Part shown: positions 1 through 9,000 of the stretch, in pieces
Layout: the number at the start of each line of letters is the position of its first letter
Position numbering within the stretch: position 1 is the first letter of the stretch
NCBI GenBank assembly: GCA_044450785.1
Contig: JBIOJM010000264.1
Location: 1 to 14,653, forward strand
Reading direction: 5' to 3'
Length of the DNA: 14,653 nucleotides
Origin: JBIOJM01 sp044450785
GTDB lineage: Bacteria; Planctomycetota; Planctomycetia; Isosphaerales; Isosphaeraceae
Position numbers and translations under genes: made by a program
Notes under the pieces: model-generated
Told to the model about the DNA's origin: nothing
Seen by the model: only the letters and a program-made list of their open reading frames with translations
Databases searched by the model: none

Positions 1-136
1 CGACGATCAACCGCCCCACCTCGTCCCCACCGCGCCCCTCGAGCAACGCACCGGCGCGCTCGATGATGCTCCCGTCGTGGCCGAACAACGCCCCCGCCAG
101 CTTCGTCGCCCCTAGGTCCAGGCCAATCACGGCCAT
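1..136 (-). CDS. ROK-family sugar kinase, N-terminal fragment (cut by window edge)
   Basis: The first 45 codons are visible, beginning MAVIGLDLGATKLAGALFG. Residues 7-12 (DLGATK) are the DxGxTK phosphate-1 loop that opens the actin-like ATPase fold of ROK kinases and regulators. Because the protein starts directly with this fold and has no helix-turn-helix in front, it is more likely a sugar kinase (glucokinase type, phosphorylating a cytoplasmic hexose with ATP) than a ROK repressor. The DNA AGAGGTG lies just before the ATG and serves as ribosome binding site. The gene begins 27 bp after the stop of the upstream DUF1559 gene, so it is probably co-transcribed with it. The substrate cannot be judged because the sugar-binding ExGH motif and the zinc-binding cysteines lie outside the window. 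Confidence 0.85.
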   Translation of the reverse strand, partial: MAVIGLDLGATKLAGALFGHDGSIIERAGALLEGRGGDEVGRLIV

Positions 137-163
137 GCGCACCTCTTATTCTCGGCCCGTTCC

Positions 164-2695
164 TCAGAACGATCCGCCACGGATGACCTCGCCTCCACTG
201 CGGGTAATCAAGGCGCGGAACACGTTGAGGATGACCGTGTTCTTGATAAATCGCACCGAGCCGTCGGCCATCGCGGCGTTGAAGCCGCCGGGGTGGGACG
301 ATCCGGCCCCGAACAGGGAGGCCGCCGCTTGCGGGTCGAACGACAAGTCGCCGGGCTTGGTCCACGGAACCGCCTCCTTGGCTTCGACGATCATGAGCGT
401 GTTGGACGTGCCGTCGGTGACGTCGGTAATCTCGATGGCCTGGTCTTTCTCGAACAATGCGCCTTTCCCCACGAGCACCTGGTAGGTCGTGGTAAACGGC
501 TCAACCTTGGTCCGGTTCGGGCACAGATAGGTCGGCGGCATCTCCTTCAGAAGAGCCTTGTTGTGCGGGCTGTCCCAGGGTTCGTCCAGCTTGAACTTGT
601 TGTAAAGCTCTTGCTGCCCGATGAAGGGCAAGATCGCCACCCGCCAGCTCAGGATCGGCTTGCCCTTCGCGTCGATGATCGCGGCCCTGGGGAAGACGCT
701 GTTCGCGGAGACATAGTTGTGCATCGCCAGGGCGATCTGCTTGAGGTTGTTGATGCACTGGGCGCGCCGGGCCGCCTCGCGCCCCGACTGGACAGCCGGG
801 AACAAGAGCGCGATCACGACGCCCCCCGCGGCCGGCGAGGTGATGGTGGGGATCGCCTCGCGATGTGTCAGACTGGCACCCTGATGATCGACGACCAGGG
901 CCGTCGAGGACGGGAACAGCAGCCGGTTCAGCTCGTCGCTCGGCGGAATCATCTCCGGATCGAGCCGCAGGTAAACGTCCTTGGGGACTTTGCCGAGCCG
1001 GCGCTCCGAGAGCGCGATCTCCGCGTTGATCTGCCGAACCAGGACGGGCAGGGCCATGGTCAGAATGGGTGTCGCGACCCGGGGATCACTCAGGCTCAGG
1101 TAGACGAGCTCGGCGGGAAGCCGGCGCACCACGGGAATGAACGCACCGGCCGGCTGCCACCGCGGGCCGCCGGCCAGGGCACCCTCCACCGCTCCCTCCG
1201 TGGCTCCGAGCACGAGCTGGTCGCGGCCCAGCATGACTGTCGGCCCCAACATCGACGAGTATGGCTGGTCAAGCGAAGCCAAATCCATCGAATATGTGGG
1301 AAGGTGACTATTCAGTTTACGGAAATTGAGTGTCGCGACGGCCTGACCGCGCTGGTTGCGCGCAGCGACTCGCAGTTGCTGTCTCAACTCGGTGTTGAAC
1401 GCCTTGATCAGCGGATCGATCCCGTTGGCCACGGCGGCCTTGTTACGGACCTGGGCCGAGAACGTGAATCCGGCAACTTGCGACACCAGCATATCAGCCG
1501 CACTGCCGGTTTTTGGGCTCCAGGGAGCCTGCGCGCAAAAGACGAAGTTCGTGCCCAGGTGAGCGAACAGGTCCTTGCGCAGGTCCAGGCCGAGCCGCTG
1601 GCGTGCCCTCGTCTCGAAGTTCACGACATCCGCATCTCCCCCTGGGTTTGACTGCTTCACCAATGCGACGATCTCGTCATAGCTCTTGGCCAGGTCGATC
1701 GACAACACCGTAAAGCCGGTCGCGTTCGAGGGCAGGGGGGGCAGCGAGCTCATTCCGAAGGTGGGCTGGTCGAGCAGAGACAGCAGTCCCCGCCGAGGCG
1801 CAGGCGCCACCACCCGGAGCACGCTCATGAGCGCCTCGTCCTGGAAGCCCCAGCGCAGCTCGATCTGCTTCACACCGTCGAGACCGAGCTGGACCGCATC
1901 GGCAGGCAACGGCCCCAGCGCCGCCATGTCGAGGAACGCCACCGCGGCGGGCTGGAAATCCCCATCCGGCTTGGCCAGCGCGATGCGGAGTGGATGGTCC
2001 GCGGCGCTGGGTCCCTTGCCCTCGATCACGGCCAGGACCTCTTGCGGCCTCTGGGTCAGAATCAGGTCTCCCTTCTCAGGCCAGAACACCCAGCCCTGCT
2101 GATTGAGCGGATGCACGGTGCGGCCGGCTTTCTCGATCGAGGCTGTGCGCGGCTTGTCATCTCCCTCGGCGGCCGCCGACTTCGCGTAGGCTTGCAACCA
2201 GCGCCGAAACTCCGGCCGATCGCCCTGGCGTGCGACGATGACGGTGCCTCGCTTCCCGGGCTCCTTGCCCCATATCCCGATCGCGAATCCCTGCCGCGCG
2301 ACGTGCTTGACTGCGCCCAAGACCTCGGCCGCCTTGACGCGCTTCTCCTCCGGAACGGACTGCTGGATCAGCTCGATCCCCTGGCCGGTGAGGTCCTCCA
2401 AGAGTGCGCCCAGCCTGGTCTCGTTCAAGAGCTTGTTAGCCGCCGACCCGCGCCAGCCGGCCGCGTGGACGTCCAACCCATCGAATTCCAGGTAGAACAA
2501 CAAATCCGGGCGCGGCACGTAGCGCGCCAGCGGCGCGGGCCTCGCATCCGCGGCGACCGCGTTGGGCCGAACCTCCTGACCCCGCGCCCATCCGGCCGAT
2601 GCCGTCAAGACCAGCACGGAGCCGAGCAGCAGGCCGTGGGTCCTTCGCCCCACATTCCCGCGACCCGGCTGGAACCAGACCGTGGCGTCGCTCAT
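164..2695 (-). CDS. Secreted protein with C-terminal DUF1559 (H-X9-DG) module, paralogue A
   Basis: This 843-aa protein starts at MSDATVW, chosen because GAGGAGAAG sits just before this ATG; the frame stays open upstream only by running over the neighbouring gene. Residues 20-40 form a Sec-type signal peptide (Arg-Arg, then a Leu/Val-rich core, then ARGQ). Residues 55-620 are a long extracytoplasmic region whose 'LGLDLRKDLFAHLG' stretch (368-381) resembles DUF3352-like proteins, but this is only a resemblance. Residues 631-837 are a DUF1559 module: LFPAVQSGREAARRAQC, then the conserved cysteine region, DGTSNTL, and H801-x9-D811-G812. DUF1559 is greatly expanded in planctomycetes, normally behind a prepilin leader, which is missing here. 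It is a tandem paralogue of the next gene upstream (47 bp away). The function is unknown; a surface role is likely. Confidence 0.85.
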   Translation of the reverse strand: MSDATVWFQPGRGNVGRRTHGLLLGSVLVLTASAGWARGQEVRPNAVAADARPAPLARYVPRPDLLFYLEFDGLDVHAAGWRGSAANKLLNETRLGALLEDLTGQGIELIQQSVPEEKRVKAAEVLGAVKHVARQGFAIGIWGKEPGKRGTVIVARQGDRPEFRRWLQAYAKSAAAEGDDKPRTASIEKAGRTVHPLNQQGWVFWPEKGDLILTQRPQEVLAVIEGKGPSAADHPLRIALAKPDGDFQPAAVAFLDMAALGPLPADAVQLGLDGVKQIELRWGFQDEALMSVLRVVAPAPRRGLLSLLDQPTFGMSSLPPLPSNATGFTVLSIDLAKSYDEIVALVKQSNPGGDADVVNFETRARQRLGLDLRKDLFAHLGTNFVFCAQAPWSPKTGSAADMLVSQVAGFTFSAQVRNKAAVANGIDPLIKAFNTELRQQLRVAARNQRGQAVATLNFRKLNSHLPTYSMDLASLDQPYSSMLGPTVMLGRDQLVLGATEGAVEGALAGGPRWQPAGAFIPVVRRLPAELVYLSLSDPRVATPILTMALPVLVRQINAEIALSERRLGKVPKDVYLRLDPEMIPPSDELNRLLFPSSTALVVDHQGASLTHREAIPTITSPAAGGVVIALLFPAVQSGREAARRAQCINNLKQIALAMHNYVSANSVFPRAAIIDAKGKPILSWRVAILPFIGQQELYNKFKLDEPWDSPHNKALLKEMPPTYLCPNRTKVEPFTTTYQVLVGKGALFEKDQAIEITDVTDGTSNTLMIVEAKEAVPWTKPGDLSFDPQAAASLFGAGSSHPGGFNAAMADGSVRFIKNTVILNVFRALITRSGGEVIRGGSF

Positions 2696-2742
2696 GACCT
2701 TCTCCTCTGCACCCGAGCCAGCGGCCGCAGGCTTGATTCGCT

Positions 2743-5700
2743 TTAGCGCCCGAACGCGTCCGGGCCGATCACCTCGCCCCCGGCGCGCGTGATCAGGGAG
2801 AGGACGACATTGCGATTGATCGTGTTCTTGAAGAACCGCACCGAGCCATCGGCCATCAGGCCGTTGAAGCCGCCGGGGTGGAACGATCCGGCGCCGAAGA
2901 AATCGGAAGCCGCCGCCGGAGGGAACGACAAGTCGTCGGGCTTGGACCAGGGAACCTCCTTCTGGGCCTCGACGACCATCAGCGTGTTGGACGTCCCGTC
3001 GGTAATCTCGGCAATCCTCACGCCCTTGCCGTTCTCGAACAGCGCGCCCGGGCCCGTGAACACCTGATAGGTCGTCGTGAACGGCTCGACCCGGGCTCGA
3101 CTCGGGCAGACGTAGGTCGGCGGCATCTCCTTCAAAAGCGCCCGGTTGTGCGGACTGTCCCACGGCTCGTCCAGCTTGAACTTGTCGTAGAGGGGCCCTT
3201 GCTCGATGTAAGGCAAGATGGCTACCCGCCAGCTCAGGAGCGGCTTGCCCTGCTTGTCGGTGATGGCGGGCTTGGGGAAGGCATTATTTGCGCTTTCATA
3301 ATTGTGCATCGCCAGGCCGATCTGCTTGAGGTTGTTGATGCACTGGGCACGGCGTGCCGCTTCGCGTGCCGACTGGACCGCCGGCAACAGCAGCGCGACC
3401 AGGACGGCGCTCGTGCCCGGTGAGCTGACGCTCGGGATCGACTCACGGATCACGAAACTGGCCCCTTCACGGTCGACCGTGAGCGCCGTCGAGCCCGGGA
3501 ACAACAGCCGGCTCAGCTCGTCGGCCCGGGGAATCTTATCCGGATCGACCCGCAAGCCGGCTGCCACGGCAGGCGGGGCCGGCTGACGCTTTCCGGGTGC
3601 GGCCTGATCGGGATTGACGACCTCGCCTGCATTGCGCGTGACCAGGGCCCGGAACACCGTCGGGTTGGTGGAGTTGCCGATGAACCACACGGCGCCGTCG
3701 CCCATCGCGACGTTGAAGCCGCCCGAATGGGACGACCCGGCCCCGAAGAGTGAGGGAGCCGCCGCCGGATCAAACGACAAGTCGTCGGGCTTGGTCCAGG
3801 GAACTTCCTTCTGGGCCTCGACGACCATCAGCGTGTTGGACGTCCCGTCGGTAATCTCGGCGATCCTCACGCCCTTGCCGTTCTCGAACAGCGCGCCTGG
3901 GCCCGTGAACACCTGGTAGGTCGTCGTGAACGGCTCGACCGCGGTTCGACTCGGGCACAGGTAGGGCGGCGGCATCATCTTCACGAGCGTCTGGTTGTTC
4001 GGGCTGTCCCACGGCTCGTCCAGCTTGAACTTGCTGTAGAGCGGCCCTTGCTCGAGGTAGGGCAGGATCGCCACCCGCCAGCTCAGGAGCGGCTTGCCCT
4101 GCTTGTCGGTGATGGCGGGCTTGGGGAAGGCATTATTTGCGCTTTCATAATTGTGCATCGCCAGGGCGATCTGCTTGAGGTTGTTGACGCACTGGGCGCG
4201 GCGAGCTGCCTCGCGGGCCGATTGGACGGCCGGCAGCATCGTCGCGTTCATCTGCTGGACCACGACCGGCAGCTTCTCGATGAGAGCGGGCATCGAGTCG
4301 CGCGGATCGGTGATGCTCAAGTACACCAGGCTTGCGGGAAGCCGGCGCCCCATGGGGATGAATGCCCCGGTCGGCTGCCAGCGCGGGCCGCCGGCCAGGG
4401 CTTGCTTCGCCGCGGCGGTCGTCGCGCCGAGCACAAGCTGATCCGTTCCGAGTATGACCGTCGGCTGAAACATCGCCAAGAACTGCGGAGGCAGCGAGCC
4501 AGGGGGCAGGTCCAGGACATACGCCGGGCGAGGCGCGATTACCTTGCGAAACTCAAAGGGCGCGGCGCCGGCATTCGCCTGGTTGGGCCGGGCGGCGGCC
4601 TGCTGCTTGATGATCCGGTTGAGCGCGTTCATGAGCGGGTCGAACACCTTGGCCACGGCGTCCGCGTCGCGGACCTGGACCGACAGCGTCAGCCCGGTGA
4701 ACTGCGCCATGACCGCGGTCGCTGGGTCTACTGCCGCGCCTTGACCGGCCGCCTGCGCGTAAAGGGACAGCTTCGGGCCAAGGTTGCGGAGCAGGTCGTC
4801 GCGGAGTTCCAGCCCGAGGAGCTGGTGCATTGATTGCTCGAATGCGGCAACCTGATCGGCCCCTTGCGGGTTCGCCGTCTTCGCCAGGGCGATGATCTGG
4901 TCGTAGGTCTTGGCGAGGTCGACCGACAGCACGGTGAACCCCGTCAAGCCGGCGGGCAGGGGGGGGAGCGAGCCGATTCCGAAGGTGGGCTGATCGAGCA
5001 GAGCCAGCAGTCCCCGCCGAGGCGCGGGGGCCACCACGCGGAGCACGCTTCGCAGTGCGTCGTCCTGGAAACCCCATTGCAGCTCGACCCGCTTCACGCC
5101 GTCGAGACCGAGCGGGGCTGCCTTGGGAGGCGGCGGCGGCAGCGCGGCGATGTCGAGAAATCCGATCGCCGCGGGCTCGAAGCCGTTCCCGGCCTTGGCC
5201 AGCCCGGCGCGAAGAGGGTGATCCACGGCACTCCCCTGCTTGCCATCGAGCACGGCCAGGACCTCGTCGGCCTTGTCCTTCAGGGTCAGGACCAGGTCGC
5301 CCTTCTCAAGCCACCAGACGCCGTTCGCGGCGAGCGGGTGAAGCGTGCGCCCCGATTTCGGGATCGAGGCCGGTTCGGCTGCTCCCGCTCCCCCGTCGGG
5401 CCGGCCGGCGGCGGCGGCGGCGAGCAAGCGCCTGATTCCCGGCCGGTCGCCATTTCGCAGCACCACGACGACCCGCGAGTCGTTCGGGACCTTGCCCCAA
5501 ACCGCGATGACAAATCCCTCCCGGGCAATACGCTTGAGCAGGTCGACAACCTCGGCGCCTTTGATCTGCTTGTCGGGCGGGACCGACTGCTGGGCCAGCT
5601 CGACTCCCTGAGAGGAGAGGTCTTCCAGGAGCGCGCCCAGCTTGGTGTCGTTCAAGAGCTTGTAAGCAGCCGACTTCTTCCAGGCGCCGGCGTGAGCATC

Positions 5701-5919
5701 CAGCCCGTCGAATTCCAGGTAAAAGATCAAATCCTGCCGCGGCACAAACCGCGCCAGCGGCAGCGCCGCGGCATCCGCCGCCGCGGCCGGCCGCGCTCCC
5801 TGACCGCGAGCCGGTTCTGACGATGCCGCCAGGACCAGGATCACGCCCAGGAACAGGCCGCGGATCGGCCGCCTCAATTTTCCGCAAGTCACCTCTAACC
5901 CAACGTCAACGTGGCCCAT
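2743..5919 (-). CDS. Secreted protein with two DUF1559 modules, paralogue B
   Basis: This 1058-aa protein starts at MGHVDVG, preceded by GAAGGAGA at proper spacing; a GTG start five codons upstream would place the ribosome site inside the gene. Residues 18-40 are a Sec signal peptide like that of paralogue A. Residues 55-558 align nearly without gaps to A; for example SVLRVVAPAPRRGLL occupies residues 291-305 in both. It differs by carrying two DUF1559 modules, at 561-768 and 844-1051, exactly 283 residues apart and very similar, with H-x9-DG motifs at H731/D741 and H1014/D1024. A Pro/Ala-rich linker (about 769-788) and a segment shared with A (LRVDPDKIPRADEL) lie between them. Neither module has a prepilin leader. 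It is probably the first gene of an operon with A and the ROK kinase. The function is unknown. Confidence 0.85.
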   Translation of the reverse strand: MGHVDVGLEVTCGKLRRPIRGLFLGVILVLAASSEPARGQGARPAAAADAAALPLARFVPRQDLIFYLEFDGLDAHAGAWKKSAAYKLLNDTKLGALLEDLSSQGVELAQQSVPPDKQIKGAEVVDLLKRIAREGFVIAVWGKVPNDSRVVVVLRNGDRPGIRRLLAAAAAGRPDGGAGAAEPASIPKSGRTLHPLAANGVWWLEKGDLVLTLKDKADEVLAVLDGKQGSAVDHPLRAGLAKAGNGFEPAAIGFLDIAALPPPPPKAAPLGLDGVKRVELQWGFQDDALRSVLRVVAPAPRRGLLALLDQPTFGIGSLPPLPAGLTGFTVLSVDLAKTYDQIIALAKTANPQGADQVAAFEQSMHQLLGLELRDDLLRNLGPKLSLYAQAAGQGAAVDPATAVMAQFTGLTLSVQVRDADAVAKVFDPLMNALNRIIKQQAAARPNQANAGAAPFEFRKVIAPRPAYVLDLPPGSLPPQFLAMFQPTVILGTDQLVLGATTAAAKQALAGGPRWQPTGAFIPMGRRLPASLVYLSITDPRDSMPALIEKLPVVVQQMNATMLPAVQSAREAARRAQCVNNLKQIALAMHNYESANNAFPKPAITDKQGKPLLSWRVAILPYLEQGPLYSKFKLDEPWDSPNNQTLVKMMPPPYLCPSRTAVEPFTTTYQVFTGPGALFENGKGVRIAEITDGTSNTLMVVEAQKEVPWTKPDDLSFDPAAAPSLFGAGSSHSGGFNVAMGDGAVWFIGNSTNPTVFRALVTRNAGEVVNPDQAAPGKRQPAPPAVAAGLRVDPDKIPRADELSRLLFPGSTALTVDREGASFVIRESIPSVSSPGTSAVLVALLLPAVQSAREAARRAQCINNLKQIGLAMHNYESANNAFPKPAITDKQGKPLLSWRVAILPYIEQGPLYDKFKLDEPWDSPHNRALLKEMPPTYVCPSRARVEPFTTTYQVFTGPGALFENGKGVRIAEITDGTSNTLMVVEAQKEVPWSKPDDLSFPPAAASDFFGAGSFHPGGFNGLMADGSVRFFKNTINRNVVLSLITRAGGEVIGPDAFGR
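2767..3390 (-). repeat. DUF1559 module copy 2 of paralogue B (duplicated coding unit)
   Basis: Encodes residues 844-1051. It matches the unit at 3616-4239 at a constant offset of 849 bp, a multiple of three, so the duplication is in frame. Examples of matching DNA are around 2971 and 3820 (the DGTSNTL region) and around 3224 and 4073. Confidence 0.9.
3224..3316 (-). repeat. 93-bp identical tract, copy 2
   Basis: Identical base for base to 4073-4165, from acccgccagctc to gcatcgccagg. It encodes the region around NYESANNAFPKPAITDKQGK, including third codon positions. Confidence 0.9.
3616..4239 (-). repeat. DUF1559 module copy 1 of paralogue B (duplicated coding unit)
   Basis: Encodes residues 561-768, the additional module that paralogue A lacks. 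It keeps the H-x9-DG motif, with a GD dipeptide in place of AD just before the final Gly (AMGDG). It has diverged from copy 2 mainly at its C-terminal end (GDGAVWFIGNS against ADGSVRFFKNT). Confidence 0.9.
4073..4165 (-). repeat. 93-bp identical tract, copy 1
   Basis: Partner of 3224-3316. The perfect match, synonymous sites included, stands out from the flanks, where scattered differences occur. Confidence 0.9.
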
Positions 5920-6063
5920 TACTGTCTCCTTCACACATGAGGCGTTCGGGCGCCGTCATTGACGTGCGCCGATTGTCCAGGCGACCCAGAAACGCGGAAC
6001 GGCTCGAAATCTCCGATCCACGATATCCGCTGTCATGAGCTCGTTCCACCGGAAACCCTCTCT

Positions 6064-9000
6064 CTACGTCCTGGCCAACGGCAGGATGACACGGAAGCGA
6101 GTCCCCTGGCCGGGGGTGCTTTCGACTTGAAGACGACCGCCGTGGTCCTGGACGATGCCATGGGTGATGCTCAGGCCCAATCCGGTGCCATCGCCCAATC
6201 CCTTGGTCGTGAAGAAAGGATCGAAGATCTGAGGCAGTATCTCTTCCGGAATCCCACAACCGTTGTCGGTAACCTCGACGACGATCTCGCCGCCGGTCTC
6301 CTCGGTTGTGATCGCGATCCGACCGTCGAGGCGATGGGTCGACTCGATCGCCTGCATGGCGTTGACCAGCAGGTTCAAGAAGACCTGGTTGAGCTGCGCG
6401 GGCGAGCCGTCCACCAGAGGGAGCTCGCCCAGGTGTTCCTCGACGGTGATGTGGCGCCGGTCCAGGCGGCCTCGGAGCATCTCGAGGGCCGCCCTGAGCG
6501 CATCGTGAATATCGGCCTGGTCGATTGTGGCGCGGTCGAGGCGGGCAAAGCCGCGAAGGTTCTGCACGATGTCGGCCACCCGCTTGACTCCCTGCCTGGT
6601 GCTCTGCAGGATCTTGCCCATGTTTTCCTTGACGTAAGTGCCGTCGAACTCGGCGGCGAGACGGGTGGCCTGCCGGACCAGTTCCGGTTGGGTCGCCGCC
6701 AGGCTGTCGCCCGCCTTTTCGTAAATCGCCAGCAAGGTGAGCAAGAAGCCGACGTCGCGCTCGAGCACCGCCAGGTTGTTGGCGACGAACGCCAGTGGGT
6801 TGTTGATCTCATGTGCCACGCCGGCGGACAGCATCCCCAGCGAAGCCAGCTTCTCTGCCTGGATGACACGCGCGCGCATTTGATGGCGCTCGATGAACTG
6901 GCCGATCTGGGTGCCCAGGCTGTTCATCATTTCCAGGATGGCGAGGTCAGGGGGCCGGGCCACGCGGCTGAAGAACTCGAGCACGCCCAAACAGTCGCCT
7001 CGGAGCAGGATGGGAAGGGCGAGGGCGGTGTGCAAGCCGTCCTCCACGGCGGCCGATATTCGGGGAAAGTTGGGGTCGCTGGCGAGTTCCGAGATCCAGG
7101 CGGGCTGGTCGCTCGCCCAGACGCGGCCCGGCAGTCCGACGCCTCGCTCCAAGGTCGTATTCCGAGTCAGGGCCTCAAACGAGGGCGCCGAAAACGTTGG
7201 CCGGCCCCAGATCGTCGTGCAGCGTAGCCTGTCTCGGTGGGCGTCGACTCGCCAGAACGCACCCATGTCCCAGTCCAAGCTCTCACAGATGGTCTCGAGG
7301 ATCTTCAGGGTGGATTGGCCTGGTGAGTCGGCCTCGGCCAGAACGCGGGTTGTCTCGTATTGAGCGGCCAGTCTTCGCTCGGATTTCTTCTGCCGGGTGC
7401 TGTCGTGGAAGACGATCACCCCGCCTTGCAGCGCGCTGTGCTCGTCGCGCAGAGGGCGGCCGGTCACGTGGATCCAGGTACCATCGTCGCGGCTGGGATA
7501 AGCGATGTAGACCTCGGCCTGGTCGACCGACTCGCCGCGGATCGCCCGCATCAGGGGAAGATCGTCGACCGGGTAGGGGGTCGACCGGTCCGGCAAGAAG
7601 ATCTCGTATTGGCGCGACCATTCCTGGGGCGAGCCTTCGATGCGGCCGTGGCCGACTATCCGCTGGGCGGCCGGGTTGAAGACCAGGAAGTGCCCGCTCG
7701 AGTCGGCGACGACCACGCCGTCCCCCATGCAGTTGAGGACCGACTGCAGGATCCGGGTTTGCTCGCGAAGGGCGGCCTCGGAGCTGGCCAACTCCAGGGC
7801 ATGCTGTTCCTGGACTTGATTCAGCCGGCGGATCTCCTCGAGCTGCCGGAGACCCGTCAAGGCCCGGGCGGTGTGCGAGGCCAGCGTCTCCAGTGGGCGC
7901 AAGTCCTGACCGGCGGGATCGAGCGGCTGGCGCGAGGCCACTTGAAGTGTGCCCAGTACCTCATCACTCACGAGCGGCATGACGATTTGACCGCGAATGC
8001 CCGACAACGTCACCGCGGCCGGCTCGCACCGCGGATCGATTGTCGAATCCGCAACAATGACCGCGCCGCCCTCACGCACCACAATCGCAAGAATGTCGTT
8101 CCCATCCAGGGGCCGCACCGTCCTCTCGACCACTCCGGTCATGGCACCGATCGCGCGTACCGCCCGAATCACCCCAGCGTCGCGGTCGACCAGCGAGATC
8201 ATCGCCAGATCGTAGCCTAACCGGGAACAGAATCGCAGCACGGAATCGAGCGTCTTCTCGATGTTGTCGGGGTCCAGCCGCGAGGTCGAGATCCGAAAGA
8301 ACGCATCGAGCAGATCACGGACGGCTTCCAGGTCGCGGGTCCGTTCGACGATCCGGCGCTCGAGGGTCGCATGAGAGCGGGCCAGTTCCTCCGTCATCCG
8401 GTTGAACGCCGTGCCCAAGGCCCCGATCTCGTCCGACGACGTGACCTCGCTTCGAACGCTCAGGTCGCCGGCCGCGACGGCCGCCGACGTCCTGGCCAGC
8501 CGGCGAATCGGACGCGCGAACCGGCGCGCGATCAAGTTCGAGGCCGCCAACCCCAGGACCAGGGCCGCCCCGCCCAGCGCCAGCAATAACCAGCGCAGCC
8601 GCGTGACCGGCCCGTACGCCTCGGCGGTGTCGATCTTGGCAATCAGTCCCCAGCCGGCGAACGCCGCCCCCACCGGCCTGTAGGCCACCAGCACGTCCTC
8701 GCCTCGATAGTCGGTCGTCCGCTTGAAGCCAAATTCTCCGTCGCTCGCCGCGCTCAAGGTCGGTAGCTCGCTCGCGGCCACCTCGGCCAGTGAAGATCGA
8801 GACCGGGGAGGCAGGACGAGCCGGATCACCTCGCCGTTCTTGACGCCCACCAGGACCTCGCCCGTATCCTCCAGGCCCCTCGAGTCCATCAGCAACGTCG
8901 CGATCGGTCCGAAGTCCGCCAGCAACATGACCGTGCCCAGGATGGCTTGGCCCTCGCCGCCCCGGACCACCGCCGAGAACACCAGGCCAAAGGATCCGCC

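Noticed and set aside
293..1651. 452-aa plus-strand open frame opposite paralogue A
   Set aside because: Mirror of the DUF1559 gene; composition is that of a shadow frame.
2696..3163. N-terminal extension of paralogue A into paralogue B
   Set aside because: The extension is the out-of-frame reading of B's coding DNA; a signal peptide and strong ribosome site mark the start at 2695.
4834..5820. 328-aa plus-strand open frame opposite paralogue B
   Set aside because: Low-complexity Arg/Gly/Leu-rich reading without any domain, wholly antisense to a well-supported gene; typical of GC-rich DNA.
5920..6063. Promoter or small gene in the 144-bp gap between kinase and paralogue B
   Set aside because: A TGGACA hexamer exists on the minus strand but no -10 at proper spacing and no terminator hairpin with T-tract; nothing supportable.
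5959..7227. 422-aa plus-strand open frame opposite the histidine kinase
   Set aside because: Antisense to the HATPase and HisKA coding region, whose motifs are all intact on the other strand; no recognisable protein family.
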